A stretch of DNA of 23,585 nucleotides from Clostridia bacterium (GTDB lineage Bacteria; Bacillota; Clostridia; Christensenellales; CAG-314), in contig CAAGHL010000026.1 of assembly GCA_900769665.1 (NCBI GenBank), forward strand, positions 1-23,585. The letters run 5' to 3'. The position numbers were made by a program, and so were the translations under genes. Under the pieces are notes generated by a model that saw only the letters and a list, made by a program, of their open reading frames with translations, was not told the DNA's origin and did no database searches. Position 1 is the stretch's first letter; every line of letters starts with the position of its first letter. Shown piece by piece: positions 15,639 through 22,026 of this stretch.

Positions 15639-15667
15639 ACATGCGTATGCGGAAAATCGTTACATTT
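15639..15667 (+). promoter_or_regulatory. Bipartite motif CGTAT-N14-CATTT, copy C
   Basis: ACATGCGTAT ends at 15648, followed by 14 bases and CATTT at 15663-15667. It starts 24 bp after the nadD-yqeK stop. A 12-bp bulged stem follows (TTGAAaaCTCAAAC at 15671-15684 with GTTTGAGTTCAA at 15731-15742) in the leader region of rsfS. Confidence 0.5.
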
Positions 15668-15816
15668 TGGTTGAAAACTCAAACAAAATAACGGCATTTT
15701 GCGTGGGTGATTTGCATAAGTGCAGCGTGAGTTTGAGTTCAAACAAGTGCGAAAAACGATTGTACGACAAATAACCAAAACGACAACAAAAATCATTTAA
15801 TATTACGGAGATACTT

Positions 15817-16203
15817 ATGACAAAAACTACGGAAAACAACAGCGCAAGTAACACAATGGAACTTAGCGCAAACGTGCAAGCGATATGCAAAGCACTTTCG
15901 GAAAAAATGGCATCGGACATCAAAGTCGTGGACATCAATGGTATGAGCGACCTTGCCGATTACTTTGTGATTTGTTCGGCAAGAAGCGCCGCACAAGTGA
16001 AAGCCGTGTTTGAGCACATGGAAGAGGAATTGGAAAAGCTCGGCAAATTTGTCGTGCGCAAAGAGGGCGTGTCCGAGGGTAAGTGGATTGCCGCCGACTA
16101 CGGCGACATAATCGTCCACATCTTCCACAAGGACTTGCGCGGACTGTACGCATTGGAAAATCTTTGGGACAAGGGGAACAACATTCTGTTGTACAACGAC
16201 TGA
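15817..16203 (+). CDS. rsfS: Ribosomal silencing factor RsfS
   Basis: Binds ribosomal protein L14 (uL14) and blocks subunit joining under nutrient limitation. The 128-residue protein has the family signatures DLADYFVICSARSAAQVKAV, an EG..KWIAADYGDIIVHIF block, and LRGLYALENLW. About 15 extra residues at the N terminus (polar, Asn/Ser/Thr-rich) are not part of the conserved fold; an internal ATG (M14) could also start it, but CGGAG upstream of 15817 supports the longer form. It is 200 bp after the nadD-yqeK gene and its stop overlaps the next start (TGATG). Confidence 0.95.
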   Translation: MTKTTENNSASNTMELSANVQAICKALSEKMASDIKVVDINGMSDLADYFVICSARSAAQVKAVFEHMEEELEKLGKFVVRKEGVSEGKWIAADYGDIIVHIFHKDLRGLYALENLWDKGNNILLYND

Positions 16204-16700
16204 TGAAACACACTGCAAAATACATTGCCGTCAATGCCGTTGTCGGTGCGCTTTATGTGGCGTTGACGGTGCCTTTCGGCGCACTTGCAACAAACCCCTA
16301 CATCCAAATTCGCCCGGGTGAGGCACTTACCGTGCTGCCTGCGATAATGCCGTACTGTATCCCCGGTCTTGCCGTGGGGTGTGCAATCGGCAACATTATG
16401 TCCTCTTTCGGGCTGTTGGACATCATCCTGGGCACGTTGGTGACCGTCGTTGCCGCATTGCTGACGGCGTTTGTGTTCAAGCGTTTTGCGCTTGCGCCTT
16501 TGCCGCCGATCATCCTAAACGCATTGCTACTGCCCGTGGTGTGGCTGCTTGCCGGTAGCGAAACTACTTGGGCAATATACGCAATGGAAGCGGGCGGACT
16601 GCTGATTTCGCAAAGCGTGGTTTGCTACGGCTTGGGTTTGCCGCTGTTGTTTGTCACAAAAAAGCGCATACTTCCGCTACTGGACAAGGAAGCAAACTGA
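16203..16700 (+). CDS. queT: QueT-family transporter
   Basis: A 165-residue integral membrane protein with about five hydrophobic helices. It matches the QueT family through QIRPGEALTVLPAIMPYCIPGLAVGCAIGN and the LLDIILGTLVT segment. QueT proteins are predicted S-components or carriers for queuosine precursors. The start codon overlaps the rsfS stop, so it is translationally coupled to that gene; no preQ1 riboswitch precedes it. The link to a ribosome-silencing gene is probably only transcriptional. The substrate is inferred from the family and not shown here. Confidence 0.83.
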   Translation: MKHTAKYIAVNAVVGALYVALTVPFGALATNPYIQIRPGEALTVLPAIMPYCIPGLAVGCAIGNIMSSFGLLDIILGTLVTVVAALLTAFVFKRFALAPLPPIILNALLLPVVWLLAGSETTWAIYAMEAGGLLISQSVVCYGLGLPLLFVTKKRILPLLDKEAN

Positions 16701-16751
16701 AACAACTACAACTATTGGCGCGCCGATGCGGCGTTGCCGAAGGAGATTACA

Positions 16752-16997
16752 ATGAAATACGCAACAAAAGGAACTTGCTCGCGCGAGATAAACTTTGAAG
16801 TGGTGGACGGCAAATTGCACAACGTCGGTTTTGTCGGCGGTTGCAACGGCAATCTTCAAGGTATCGGCAGACTTGTCGAAGGTATGGAAATTCACGAAGC
16901 TATACAACGTTTGAAAGGGATAAAGTGCGGTTTCAAGCAAACTTCCTGCCCCGATCAACTTGCTACCGCATTGGAACAATACCTTGCCAACAACTGA
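16752..16997 (+). CDS. TSCPD domain protein
   Basis: An 81-residue protein of the small stand-alone TSCPD family. It has KGTCSREINFEV, the VGFVGGCNGNLQGIGRLVEGM block and the naming motif TSCPDQLA near the C terminus. TSCPD is otherwise a C-terminal domain of ribonucleotide reductases, with cysteines suited to metal binding or redox use. The start at 16752 is fixed by AAGGAG. It is 51 bp downstream of queT and may share its transcript. The cellular role of stand-alone versions is unknown to me. Confidence 0.9.
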   Translation: MKYATKGTCSREINFEVVDGKLHNVGFVGGCNGNLQGIGRLVEGMEIHEAIQRLKGIKCGFKQTSCPDQLATALEQYLANN

Positions 16998-17069
16998 TAC
17001 ATAGCGACATTTCGTGAAAAGTGTCTTATTCCGTCCGCTTGCTGTACGTCAGTTTACCTTTAGTTGACT

Positions 17070-17098
17070 TTTGCCAGACATAATAACATTAGTTATAC
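17070..17098 (+). promoter_or_regulatory. Candidate promoter of the degV gene
   Basis: TTGCCA (17070-17075), 17 bases, TATACA (17093-17098), about 45 bp upstream of the start codon. Confidence 0.55.
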
Positions 17099-17144
17099 AG
17101 GCGTATACATGTGGCTGACGCAATCTTGTGCCAAGGAGAAAACT

Positions 17145-18014
17145 ATGCTAGTAATGTTTACCGATACCGATACGGACATGACTCCGCAACTTGCCGAGCA
17201 GTACGGATACAAACTAATCAGTATGCCGTATGTGATCGACGGCGTGACGGTGCGCCCCTACGAGGACTTTGACGAGTTCGACTTCCACGCATTTTACGAC
17301 AAACTGCGTGCAGGCACTTTGCCGCAAACTTGCGCAATCAGCCCGGACGACTACGTGCGCTACTTCGAGCCGTACTACAAAAACGGCGACGACATACTGT
17401 ACGTGCATTTTTCGGGAGCAATGAGCGGCACATTCAACGCAATGAAGTTGGCTGTCGACAGCTTGGCACACAGCTACCCCGACACACATTTTTACACAAT
17501 CGATACCAAGGGTATCACCACGCTAAGCTACACAATCGTGCGCGAAATCGGTGATATGTACAAGCGAGGCGCAACGGTGGAGCAAATGCTTGCTTGGGCG
17601 GAAACGGAAGTGGACAAATTTGCCATTTATTTCTACGCCGACGACCTCAAGTTTTTCCGTCGTAGCGGACGTGTGACCAACCTTGCCGCAACCATGGGCA
17701 ATTTGTTTGGCGTACATCCCGTGCTTAACATGGGTAGCGACGGCATGATGCACACTCACAGCAAGGCAAACGGACGTGTAAAGACGTTGAAGCGTATCGT
17801 TTCTTATGTGGAGGAGTTGCAGGACGACATCAAGTCCCACCGTGTTTGTATCGGGCATACCGATTGTTTACCCATTGCCGAGTTGCTTGCAAGCTTGTTG
17901 CGTGAAAAGTTCGGCGACGACCTCGACATCGAGATTGAAGTGGTCAACCCGACGGCAGGCAGTCACTGCGGACCGGATGCCGTTGGCGTGTGTTTCCACG
18001 CAATACATAGATAG
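17145..18014 (+). CDS. DegV family fatty-acid-binding protein
   Basis: A 289-residue DegV-fold protein. DegV/FakB proteins hold a fatty acid for the FakA kinase, allowing exogenous fatty acids to enter phospholipids. Seen here are TDTDTDMTPQLAEQYG at the N terminus, the ligand-binding YVHFSGAMSGTFNAM, DTKGITTLSYTI, the FFRRSGRVTN motif and a C-terminal GSHCGPDAVGV. AAGGAG precedes ATG 17145; the longer frame upstream lacks a site. No fakA is nearby. The first strand normally reads DS(S/T)xD; here it is DTDTD. Assignment to FakB proper is family-level only. Confidence 0.9.
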   Translation: MLVMFTDTDTDMTPQLAEQYGYKLISMPYVIDGVTVRPYEDFDEFDFHAFYDKLRAGTLPQTCAISPDDYVRYFEPYYKNGDDILYVHFSGAMSGTFNAMKLAVDSLAHSYPDTHFYTIDTKGITTLSYTIVREIGDMYKRGATVEQMLAWAETEVDKFAIYFYADDLKFFRRSGRVTNLAATMGNLFGVHPVLNMGSDGMMHTHSKANGRVKTLKRIVSYVEELQDDIKSHRVCIGHTDCLPIAELLASLLREKFGDDLDIEIEVVNPTAGSHCGPDAVGVCFHAIHR

Positions 18015-18154
18015 TTTTGTACAGCTTCGACGGCGTTGTGGTGTCGTATGCGGTATATTTTGGCGCACAACGGCACGATACAGTTGTTGTAGGTCGTATA
18101 CGTGGCAAACGGCAAAAACATGTTACGTCGTCATACTAAAAGTCTGCAAATTTT

Positions 18155-18183
18155 TAATACGTATGTGATTTTTGCATACATTT
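18155..18183 (+). promoter_or_regulatory. Bipartite motif CGTAT-N14-CATTT, copy D
   Basis: AATACGTAT ends at 18164, followed by 14 bases and CATTT at 18179-18183. It lies about 140 bp after degV and only about 10 bp before a strong bidirectional terminator, so it cannot drive a plus-strand gene in any obvious way. Confidence 0.5.
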
Positions 18184-18191
18184 TATGTCGT

Positions 18192-18250
18192 AAATACACA
18201 AAAAGCGCACTCGAATTTTGCTTCGTAGTGCGCTTTGTTTTTGTGTATTT
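18192..18250. terminator. Bidirectional terminator between degV and the EamA gene
   Basis: An extended inverted repeat: AAATACACAAAAAGCGCACT on the left is mirrored on the right with a 3-nt bulge, the stem core being AAAGCGCACT/AGTGCGCTTT (18202-18211 and 18227-18236). T runs flank it on both strands, so it ends both convergent genes. Confidence 0.85.
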
Positions 18251-18259
18251 AGTTGTTTG

Positions 18260-19231
18260 TTACACGTCCGACGTGTCGGTTTGCGGCGGTTCGGGTGCGT
18301 CTTGCGTGTTTTGAGTTGACTTTTTCTTGCCTAGCGTAGGTACGATTTCCACAAGCGCAACCGCAAGTATCACCATCAGTCCGCCGACTAGCATGTTCCA
18401 ACTGAACACGTCGCTACCGACAAGCAAACTGATTACCGCGCCTATCGGGGACTCGCAACCCATGATCAGTGCCGTTTCCGACGAGTTGACGTGTTGTTGG
18501 GAGTAGGTTTGTGCAAAGTATGCAAACGCCGTGCCGCACAGCGTAACAAGCGCCAATTGCCAACCGCCCTTTGCCCAGTCGAAGGTGAGTGCGGCGTAGG
18601 AGCGGTGCTCGAAAGCCAGCGTAAATATGACAAACAGCACCGATGCCGTCGTCATTTGTAACGTGGTAAAGGACAGGTGGTCTACACCCTTTTTCAGCGA
18701 AACTTCGCTCCACACGATTTGAAAAGTGAACATCAACGCACTGCCAAGCGTGATTAGGTCGCCGACAATGGTGTCGCCGCTAGCGTCGGACGAAGTGTTG
18801 AAGTTGAGTAGCGCCAAGCCGACAATTGCCACGCCAACGCCAACAAAAGTGGACGCATGCGGGCGTTTGCGGAAAGCAATCCAAGCGATAAACGGAACAA
18901 ATACGATGTATGCCGCAGTAAAAAATCCGCTGTGGGCAGGGGTTGTCAAACGCAAACCGTACACTTGCAGTGTAAATGCGGCAAACAGAAATACGCCGCC
19001 GATAGCCGAGTAGAGTAGGTTGGTTTTGTTCCAACGGATTCTCTTGGCAAAAATGCACAAAAGCAGTACGGAAGACAATCCGAAACGTATGGCGTTGAGT
19101 AATATCGGCGTATCGTTGAAGTAGTTTGCTAACAAACTGTCGTTCAGTACAAAACCCGCACCCCAAAAGAATGCGGTCAACGACAGCATTACCAATGCAA
19201 GAATATGTTGTTTCTTGGTAGTATTCAACAT
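18260..19231 (-). CDS. EamA/DMT-family transporter
   Basis: A 323-residue inner-membrane carrier of the drug/metabolite transporter superfamily with about ten hydrophobic helices in two EamA repeats (roughly 12-140 and 155-300). Typical elements are LSLTAFFWGAGFV near the start, RF at 49-50, LTTPAHSGFFTAAYIVFVPF in repeat one and SSETALIMGCESPIGAVIS in repeat two. A polar tail rich in Thr, Gln and Pro follows the last helix. GCGAGGTG precedes the start. Substrates of this family range over amino acids, nucleosides and drugs and cannot be predicted here. Upstream on the same strand lie a leader hairpin and the candidate small RNA. Confidence 0.9.
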   Translation of the reverse strand: MLNTTKKQHILALVMLSLTAFFWGAGFVLNDSLLANYFNDTPILLNAIRFGLSSVLLLCIFAKRIRWNKTNLLYSAIGGVFLFAAFTLQVYGLRLTTPAHSGFFTAAYIVFVPFIAWIAFRKRPHASTFVGVGVAIVGLALLNFNTSSDASGDTIVGDLITLGSALMFTFQIVWSEVSLKKGVDHLSFTTLQMTTASVLFVIFTLAFEHRSYAALTFDWAKGGWQLALVTLCGTAFAYFAQTYSQQHVNSSETALIMGCESPIGAVISLLVGSDVFSWNMLVGGLMVILAVALVEIVPTLGKKKSTQNTQDAPEPPQTDTSDV

Positions 19232-19257
19232 TTTCGTACACCTCGCTGAAGTAGTGG

Positions 19258-19301
19258 TTTGTAGCCGAAAAAGCTATACGTTGCATTTTTTTTGCTACAA
19301 A
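19258..19301. repeat. Leader hairpin before the EamA gene containing a degenerate bipartite motif
   Basis: An 8-bp inverted repeat TTTGTAGC/GCTACAAA (19258-19265 and 19294-19301) sits 10 bp upstream of the EamA ribosome-binding site. Inside it, in plus orientation, TATACGTTG-N14-CAAAA keeps the spacing of the bipartite motif but not its full sequence. It could affect translation of the transporter, but this is inference. Confidence 0.4.
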
Positions 19302-19460
19302 ACGTGTCTTATTGAGGTAATTCGATCCACGTGTTTGCAACGTAAACGCAACTTGTAATATGCAGTTTTGGGCTACTCGTCGAGTAAAACTCGCATCTCG
19401 GGAAACGCCGCCGCTACCTAACCGTCGAAAGCGGCAAACAGCGGTAAAACGCCTTTGTAT

Positions 19461-19494
19461 AAAAAAAGCGACAAACTAAAATATTAGTCTGTCG
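19461..19494 (-). terminator. Intrinsic terminator of the candidate small RNA
   Basis: On the minus strand CGACAGACTAA pairs with TTAGTTTGTCG (one G-T pair) around a short loop, followed by CTTTTTTT. On the plus strand no T run follows, so the signal is strand-specific. Confidence 0.88.
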
Positions 19495-19553
19495 TTTCTC
19501 GTTCAAGGGCGAATGGACACGGGATTGCTCCCACATTTCCCAAGATATTCTTT
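19461..19553 (-). ncRNA. Candidate small RNA or transcript leader
   Basis: A roughly 90-nt minus-strand transcript is predicted by a perfect promoter (19560-19588) and an intrinsic terminator (19461-19494). Near the 5' end it folds into a hairpin: GGG/CCC, then AAUG/CAUU, a one-sided UGUC bulge, and UGGGA/UCCCG capped by a GCAA tetraloop. The terminator stem follows after a short linker. There is no convincing reading frame. I do not recognise it as SRP RNA, 6S RNA, tmRNA, RNase P RNA or a known riboswitch. It could be a stand-alone small RNA or an attenuator for the EamA gene about 230 bp downstream. Confidence 0.65.
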
Positions 19554-19559
19554 TATGAT

Positions 19560-19588
19560 ATTATATGCGATATTTTTGCTTTTGTCAA
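19560..19588 (-). promoter_or_regulatory. Perfect consensus promoter of the candidate small RNA
   Basis: On the minus strand TTGACA (19583-19588), exactly 17 bases and TATAAT (19560-19565). In this window the same perfect form occurs at both tRNA genes and the winged-helix pair, which suggests strong constitutive transcription. Confidence 0.88.
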
Positions 19589-19780
19589 CCGATTTTGTCG
19601 TTTGTTCTATTTACAATCGGCGTTTTTGTGTTAAAATTGCCCAAAAACGGCGTGTTTTTAGGTAAAACTGTGCGTTTTAGGTCAAATTTGACGGCAAATT
19701 TGCGTGTGACGCGCACTTGGCAACTGTGGTGCGTCGCATGGCAGACTTTTTTTCTGCGGTCTTTAATGAAAAAATGCAAA
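19589..19780. other. Intergenic region between the small RNA and YhhN gene
   Basis: No supported gene. A 77-codon open frame overlaps it but lacks a ribosome site and has no family resemblance. A small hairpin GCAGA/TCTGC lies at about 19741-19757. Confidence 0.5.
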
Positions 19781-19809
19781 TTGAATTTTCAGTTTTGATA
19801 TGTTATAAT
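19781..19809 (+). promoter_or_regulatory. Promoter of the YhhN/TMEM86 gene
   Basis: TTGAAT (19781-19786), a 17-bp spacer and TATAAT (19804-19809). The expected leader is about 130 nt. Confidence 0.8.
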
Positions 19810-19946
19810 ATCCAAAAGAGCAATATTGCGTGACGTTTCCTTGCATTTTGGCGACAAATTATTTTTCCCGAAGCGTGTGGTTTTTGCCAAAGTCTGCAAC
19901 CCCAAGCAGTGTTTACGCGATATGTGTGCGTTTTAGGAGTATCCCG

Positions 19947-20600
19947 ATGAAAATCTACCAAATTGCAATGCTTGTCGTCTACATTTTGGGCATCATGACC
20001 ATGATCGTGATGAAATCATTTAACATGGGCAGTCGTCGGCGCGGCGTAGTCAAGATGATATGTTCCGCACTGTTCGTCGCAATGGCTGTCGTTAAAACCA
20101 TCGGCAGTACGCAACAATACAAAATCATTGCCCTTGTCGGCGTTATTTTTGCCGCCTTGGGGGATTTCTTCCTCGTGTTTATGGACAGTCACAAACTGTT
20201 TGTGTGCGGCGTGCTTAGTTTTTCGGTGGCAAGCTTGTGCTTTTCGGTGTACACGTCGCTGTCGTTTGATTGGCGTTGGTGGTTTATCGTCGTGTTTGTG
20301 CTGTTTATCGCCGCAATCGTTGCAGGGCAAATCACAAAAATCATTTCCTTCGGGCGTAGCGTGGTGTGCCTAAACATCTACACGGCGCTTGTGGCGTTGT
20401 GCGGTTGTTTGGGGTTGACGGTGTTGGCGCACGGCACGGCAAATATGCACGCGTTTTTGTTTGGACTGGGCAGTTTCATGTACTTTGCCAGCGACATCGT
20501 GCTTGGTTTGTACCTGTACAAGTTCCGCAATCCCGTCATGGACTGTATCAATACGGCGTTGTACTTCCCCGGGTTGATGCTTATCGCCCTTGCGCTGTAA
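19947..20600 (+). CDS. YhhN/TMEM86-family membrane protein (putative lysoplasmalogenase)
   Basis: A 217-residue multi-pass membrane protein with about eight hydrophobic helices. The conserved acidic motifs of the family are present: AALGDFFLVF in the third or fourth helix and ASDIVLGLYLY near the C terminus, followed by LYFPGLMLIA. Characterised TMEM86 relatives cleave the vinyl-ether bond of lysoplasmalogens, and plasmalogens are common in Clostridia, which fits. The start at 19947 follows TTAGGAG and begins MKIYQIAMLV; the longer upstream frame has no support. It has its own promoter and converges on the MerR gene with 17 bp between the stops. Confidence 0.82.
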   Translation: MKIYQIAMLVVYILGIMTMIVMKSFNMGSRRRGVVKMICSALFVAMAVVKTIGSTQQYKIIALVGVIFAALGDFFLVFMDSHKLFVCGVLSFSVASLCFSVYTSLSFDWRWWFIVVFVLFIAAIVAGQITKIISFGRSVVCLNIYTALVALCGCLGLTVLAHGTANMHAFLFGLGSFMYFASDIVLGLYLYKFRNPVMDCINTALYFPGLMLIALAL

Positions 20601-20617
20601 CGTCGCTTTGCTTGTCG

Positions 20618-21058
20618 CTACTCCTCGGCAGTTCCCTTTTTGTGGAAGCGTTGCGGTATTTCATCGAGTTTCAAATGCGCATAGATGTCGCAAGTGCCTA
20701 GTCGTACCGCTGTTTCGTAAAACCAATTTTTGTATTCCAACACTTCCAACGTGGATTGCAATTGCTTTATTTGCGCCTCGACGGATTCCTTTTGATTGCG
20801 TATTATTTCCAACCGTTGCGCGGCGGTGTGGTCGCCTTCTTCGTACAGGTCGATGAAGCGTTTTATTTCCTTTATCGGCATGTTGGTTTTCTTCAAGCAC
20901 TCGATGAGCTTTAGCCATTCCATGTCGTTTTCCTTAAAAACGCGTATGCCGCCGTCGGTGCGCGAAACAAACGGCAACAAACCCTCCTTGTCGTAGTAAC
21001 GCAGTGTGGATGGGTTTACACCGAGTATTTTTGCCGTTTCGCCGATAGAATATGTCAT
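20618..21058 (-). CDS. MerR-family transcriptional regulator
   Basis: A 146-residue regulator. Residues 1-70 form the MerR winged HTH (MTYSIGETAKILGVNPSTLRYYDKEGLLP and GGIRVFKENDMEWL). A dimerisation coiled coil covers about 75-110, and a short C-terminal segment (WFYETAVRLGTCDIY) follows. It has no metal-binding cysteine array, so it belongs to the non-metal, aldo/keto-reductase-associated type. AAAGGAG precedes the start. Upstream, in the opposite direction, lies a 19-bp-spacer promoter with a dyad of the MerR type, which it should bind and untwist. The effector is unknown; aldehyde or redox stress is a guess from the neighbouring pseudogene. Confidence 0.92.
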   Translation of the reverse strand: MTYSIGETAKILGVNPSTLRYYDKEGLLPFVSRTDGGIRVFKENDMEWLKLIECLKKTNMPIKEIKRFIDLYEEGDHTAAQRLEIIRNQKESVEAQIKQLQSTLEVLEYKNWFYETAVRLGTCDIYAHLKLDEIPQRFHKKGTAEE

Positions 21059-21097
21059 TTGTCAAATCTCCTTTTGCAAAAATTTTGTACAAAACAA

Positions 21098-21128
21098 TTG
21101 ACTTGAAGTGCACTTTAAGCGCTAAAAT
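21098..21128 (+). promoter_or_regulatory. MerR-type promoter and operator
   Basis: TTGACT (21098-21103) and TAAAAT (21123-21128) are 19 bp apart, the overlong spacer that MerR activators correct. The spacer region holds the near-perfect dyad CTTGAAGTGCACTTTAAG (21103-21120). It faces away from the merR gene, toward the decayed aldo/keto reductase locus. Confidence 0.85.
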
Positions 21129-21205
21129 TAAAGTTAGTCGAAAGCTAAATTAACTCTAAGCAATTTCGGCTTTTGCTCGAGTTGTTTGCGTGGCTCTGCG
21201 TCGAC

Positions 21206-21221
21206 TTCAAGTTGACTTCAA
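21206..21221. promoter_or_regulatory. Second MerR-like dyad
   Basis: TTCAAGTTGACTTCAA is a dyad with one mismatch that resembles the first operator in layout (TTGAAGTGCACTTTAA). No matched -35/-10 pair with a long spacer was found around it, so it may be an auxiliary or vestigial site. Confidence 0.4.
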
Positions 21222-21392
21222 CTGTAATTGTATCACGTTTGATGGCAAAAGTCAACATCGACTTTGACGGGCGACATTGCGGATATACGGACGTGAATTT
21301 GCAAGGAAACTACCTGTCATGCGGAAGGTGAAAGACACTTGCGGCGGTCGCTCGACGCTTTGCGTTTTTGCATTCACATGTCGCTAAAAAAT

Positions 21393-21421
21393 ACATACGT
21401 ATCAATAATTTTACTACATTT
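21393..21421 (+). promoter_or_regulatory. Bipartite motif CGTAT-N14-CATTT, copy E
   Basis: ACATACGTAT ends at 21402, followed by 14 bases and CATTT at 21417-21421, 15 bp before the start codon of the truncated aldo/keto reductase. Confidence 0.55.
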
Positions 21422-21436
21422 TGACGGATGGAAAGT

Positions 21437-21592
21437 ATGAGCATTTTTGAAAAAGTACAAGGAAATTTCGGTTCCGGTTGCATGCGCCTACCCATGAATG
21501 GCGACGTTGTGGACACGGCGCAGTTTTCCGCAATGGTGGACAAATTTATGGCAAGCGGTTTCAACTACTTCGACACGGCGCACGTCCGCTAA
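21437..21592 (+). pseudogene. Aldo/keto reductase, N-terminal remnant
   Basis: Only 51 codons remain: FGSGCMRLPM and GFNYFDTAH are the N-terminal strand and the catalytic-Asp strand (Asp in FDTA) of the ferredoxin-like aldo/keto reductase family, whose members exceed 300 residues. The frame stops right after FDTAHVR. The sequence then continues in another frame as a DUF1893 fragment, so the rest of the gene has been deleted. The intact gene was probably the target of the adjacent MerR regulator. A peptide of this length would not fold as an enzyme. Confidence 0.85.
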
Positions 21593-21848
21593 TGAAGGCG
21601 ATTGCCGACAACGCAAACCTTGTAGGATACGCCGTTGCCGACAAAATAGTGGGCAAGGCGGCGTGGAGTTTTTGCGCGCGCACGGCGTGGAAGTGAGCTA
21701 CGGAAGTTTGGTGCCGTACATTGTCAACCGCGACAAAACGGGTTGTTGCCCGATGGAACAAGCCGTCAAGGATGCAACCGACGTGGAAGTGGGCTACCGT
21801 CTGTTGGCGGAAACTTGCCAAATACTGCAAAAGCGCAATACCGATTAG
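21576..21848 (+). pseudogene. DUF1893 protein, broken by deletion and frameshift
   Basis: One frame gives GARPLMKAIADNANLVGYAV then ADKIVGKAA, the middle of DUF1893. At about 21663 the similarity shifts to another frame with VEFLRAHGVEVSYGSLVPYI and NRDKTGCCPMEQAV, the C-terminal half. The N-terminal part is missing, as is an internal piece of roughly 30 codons (the LYVLLGV..VYA..MSE region in relatives). DUF1893 proteins often accompany aldo/keto reductase genes in Clostridia. Two deletions within 300 bp therefore destroyed both genes, unless a mis-assembly is responsible. Confidence 0.78.
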
Positions 21849-21859
21849 CCGTCGCATTA

Positions 21860-21874
21860 ACTCGTCGACGTTAG
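21860..21874 (+). repeat. Dispersed 15-bp intergenic motif, copy 2
   Basis: ACTCGTCGACGTTAG, identical to 93-107, followed in both cases by a TCGC and an A-rich tract. It lies just after the DUF1893 remnant. Confidence 0.55.
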
Positions 21875-21922
21875 TTCGCAAAAAATAATTTCAAAAACTT
21901 TTGGCAAATGACGGCAAAACTC

Positions 21923-21951
21923 TTGTATTGCTCGGCGAAATGTTGTATAAT
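21923..21951 (+). promoter_or_regulatory. Promoter of the DUF4364 gene
   Basis: TTGTAT (21923-21928), a 17-bp spacer and TATAAT (21946-21951). The leader of about 70 nt contains a short hairpin AGCCGA/TCGGCT (21970-21984). Confidence 0.8.
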
Positions 21952-22026
21952 GTAACACGCTCGCGCAAAGAGCCGAATGTCGGCTACACGCACACGAGCC
22001 GACAACCGCACGAGAGGAGGACGACC

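Noticed and set aside
16083..16202. Longer start for the QueT-like gene inside rsfS
   Set aside because: The extra residues come from the rsfS coding region in another frame. The hydrophobic family start (MKHTAKYIAVNAVVG) matches the ATG overlapping the rsfS stop.
19461..19553. Candidate RNA considered as small SRP RNA
   Set aside because: The conserved GGAA loop with the GGAAGCAG side of SRP helix 8 is absent; the GCAA-capped stem differs.
19565..19798. 77-codon plus-strand open frame upstream of the YhhN gene
   Set aside because: No Shine-Dalgarno, no recognisable domain, and it overlaps the promoter of the candidate small RNA and the -35 box of the YhhN promoter.
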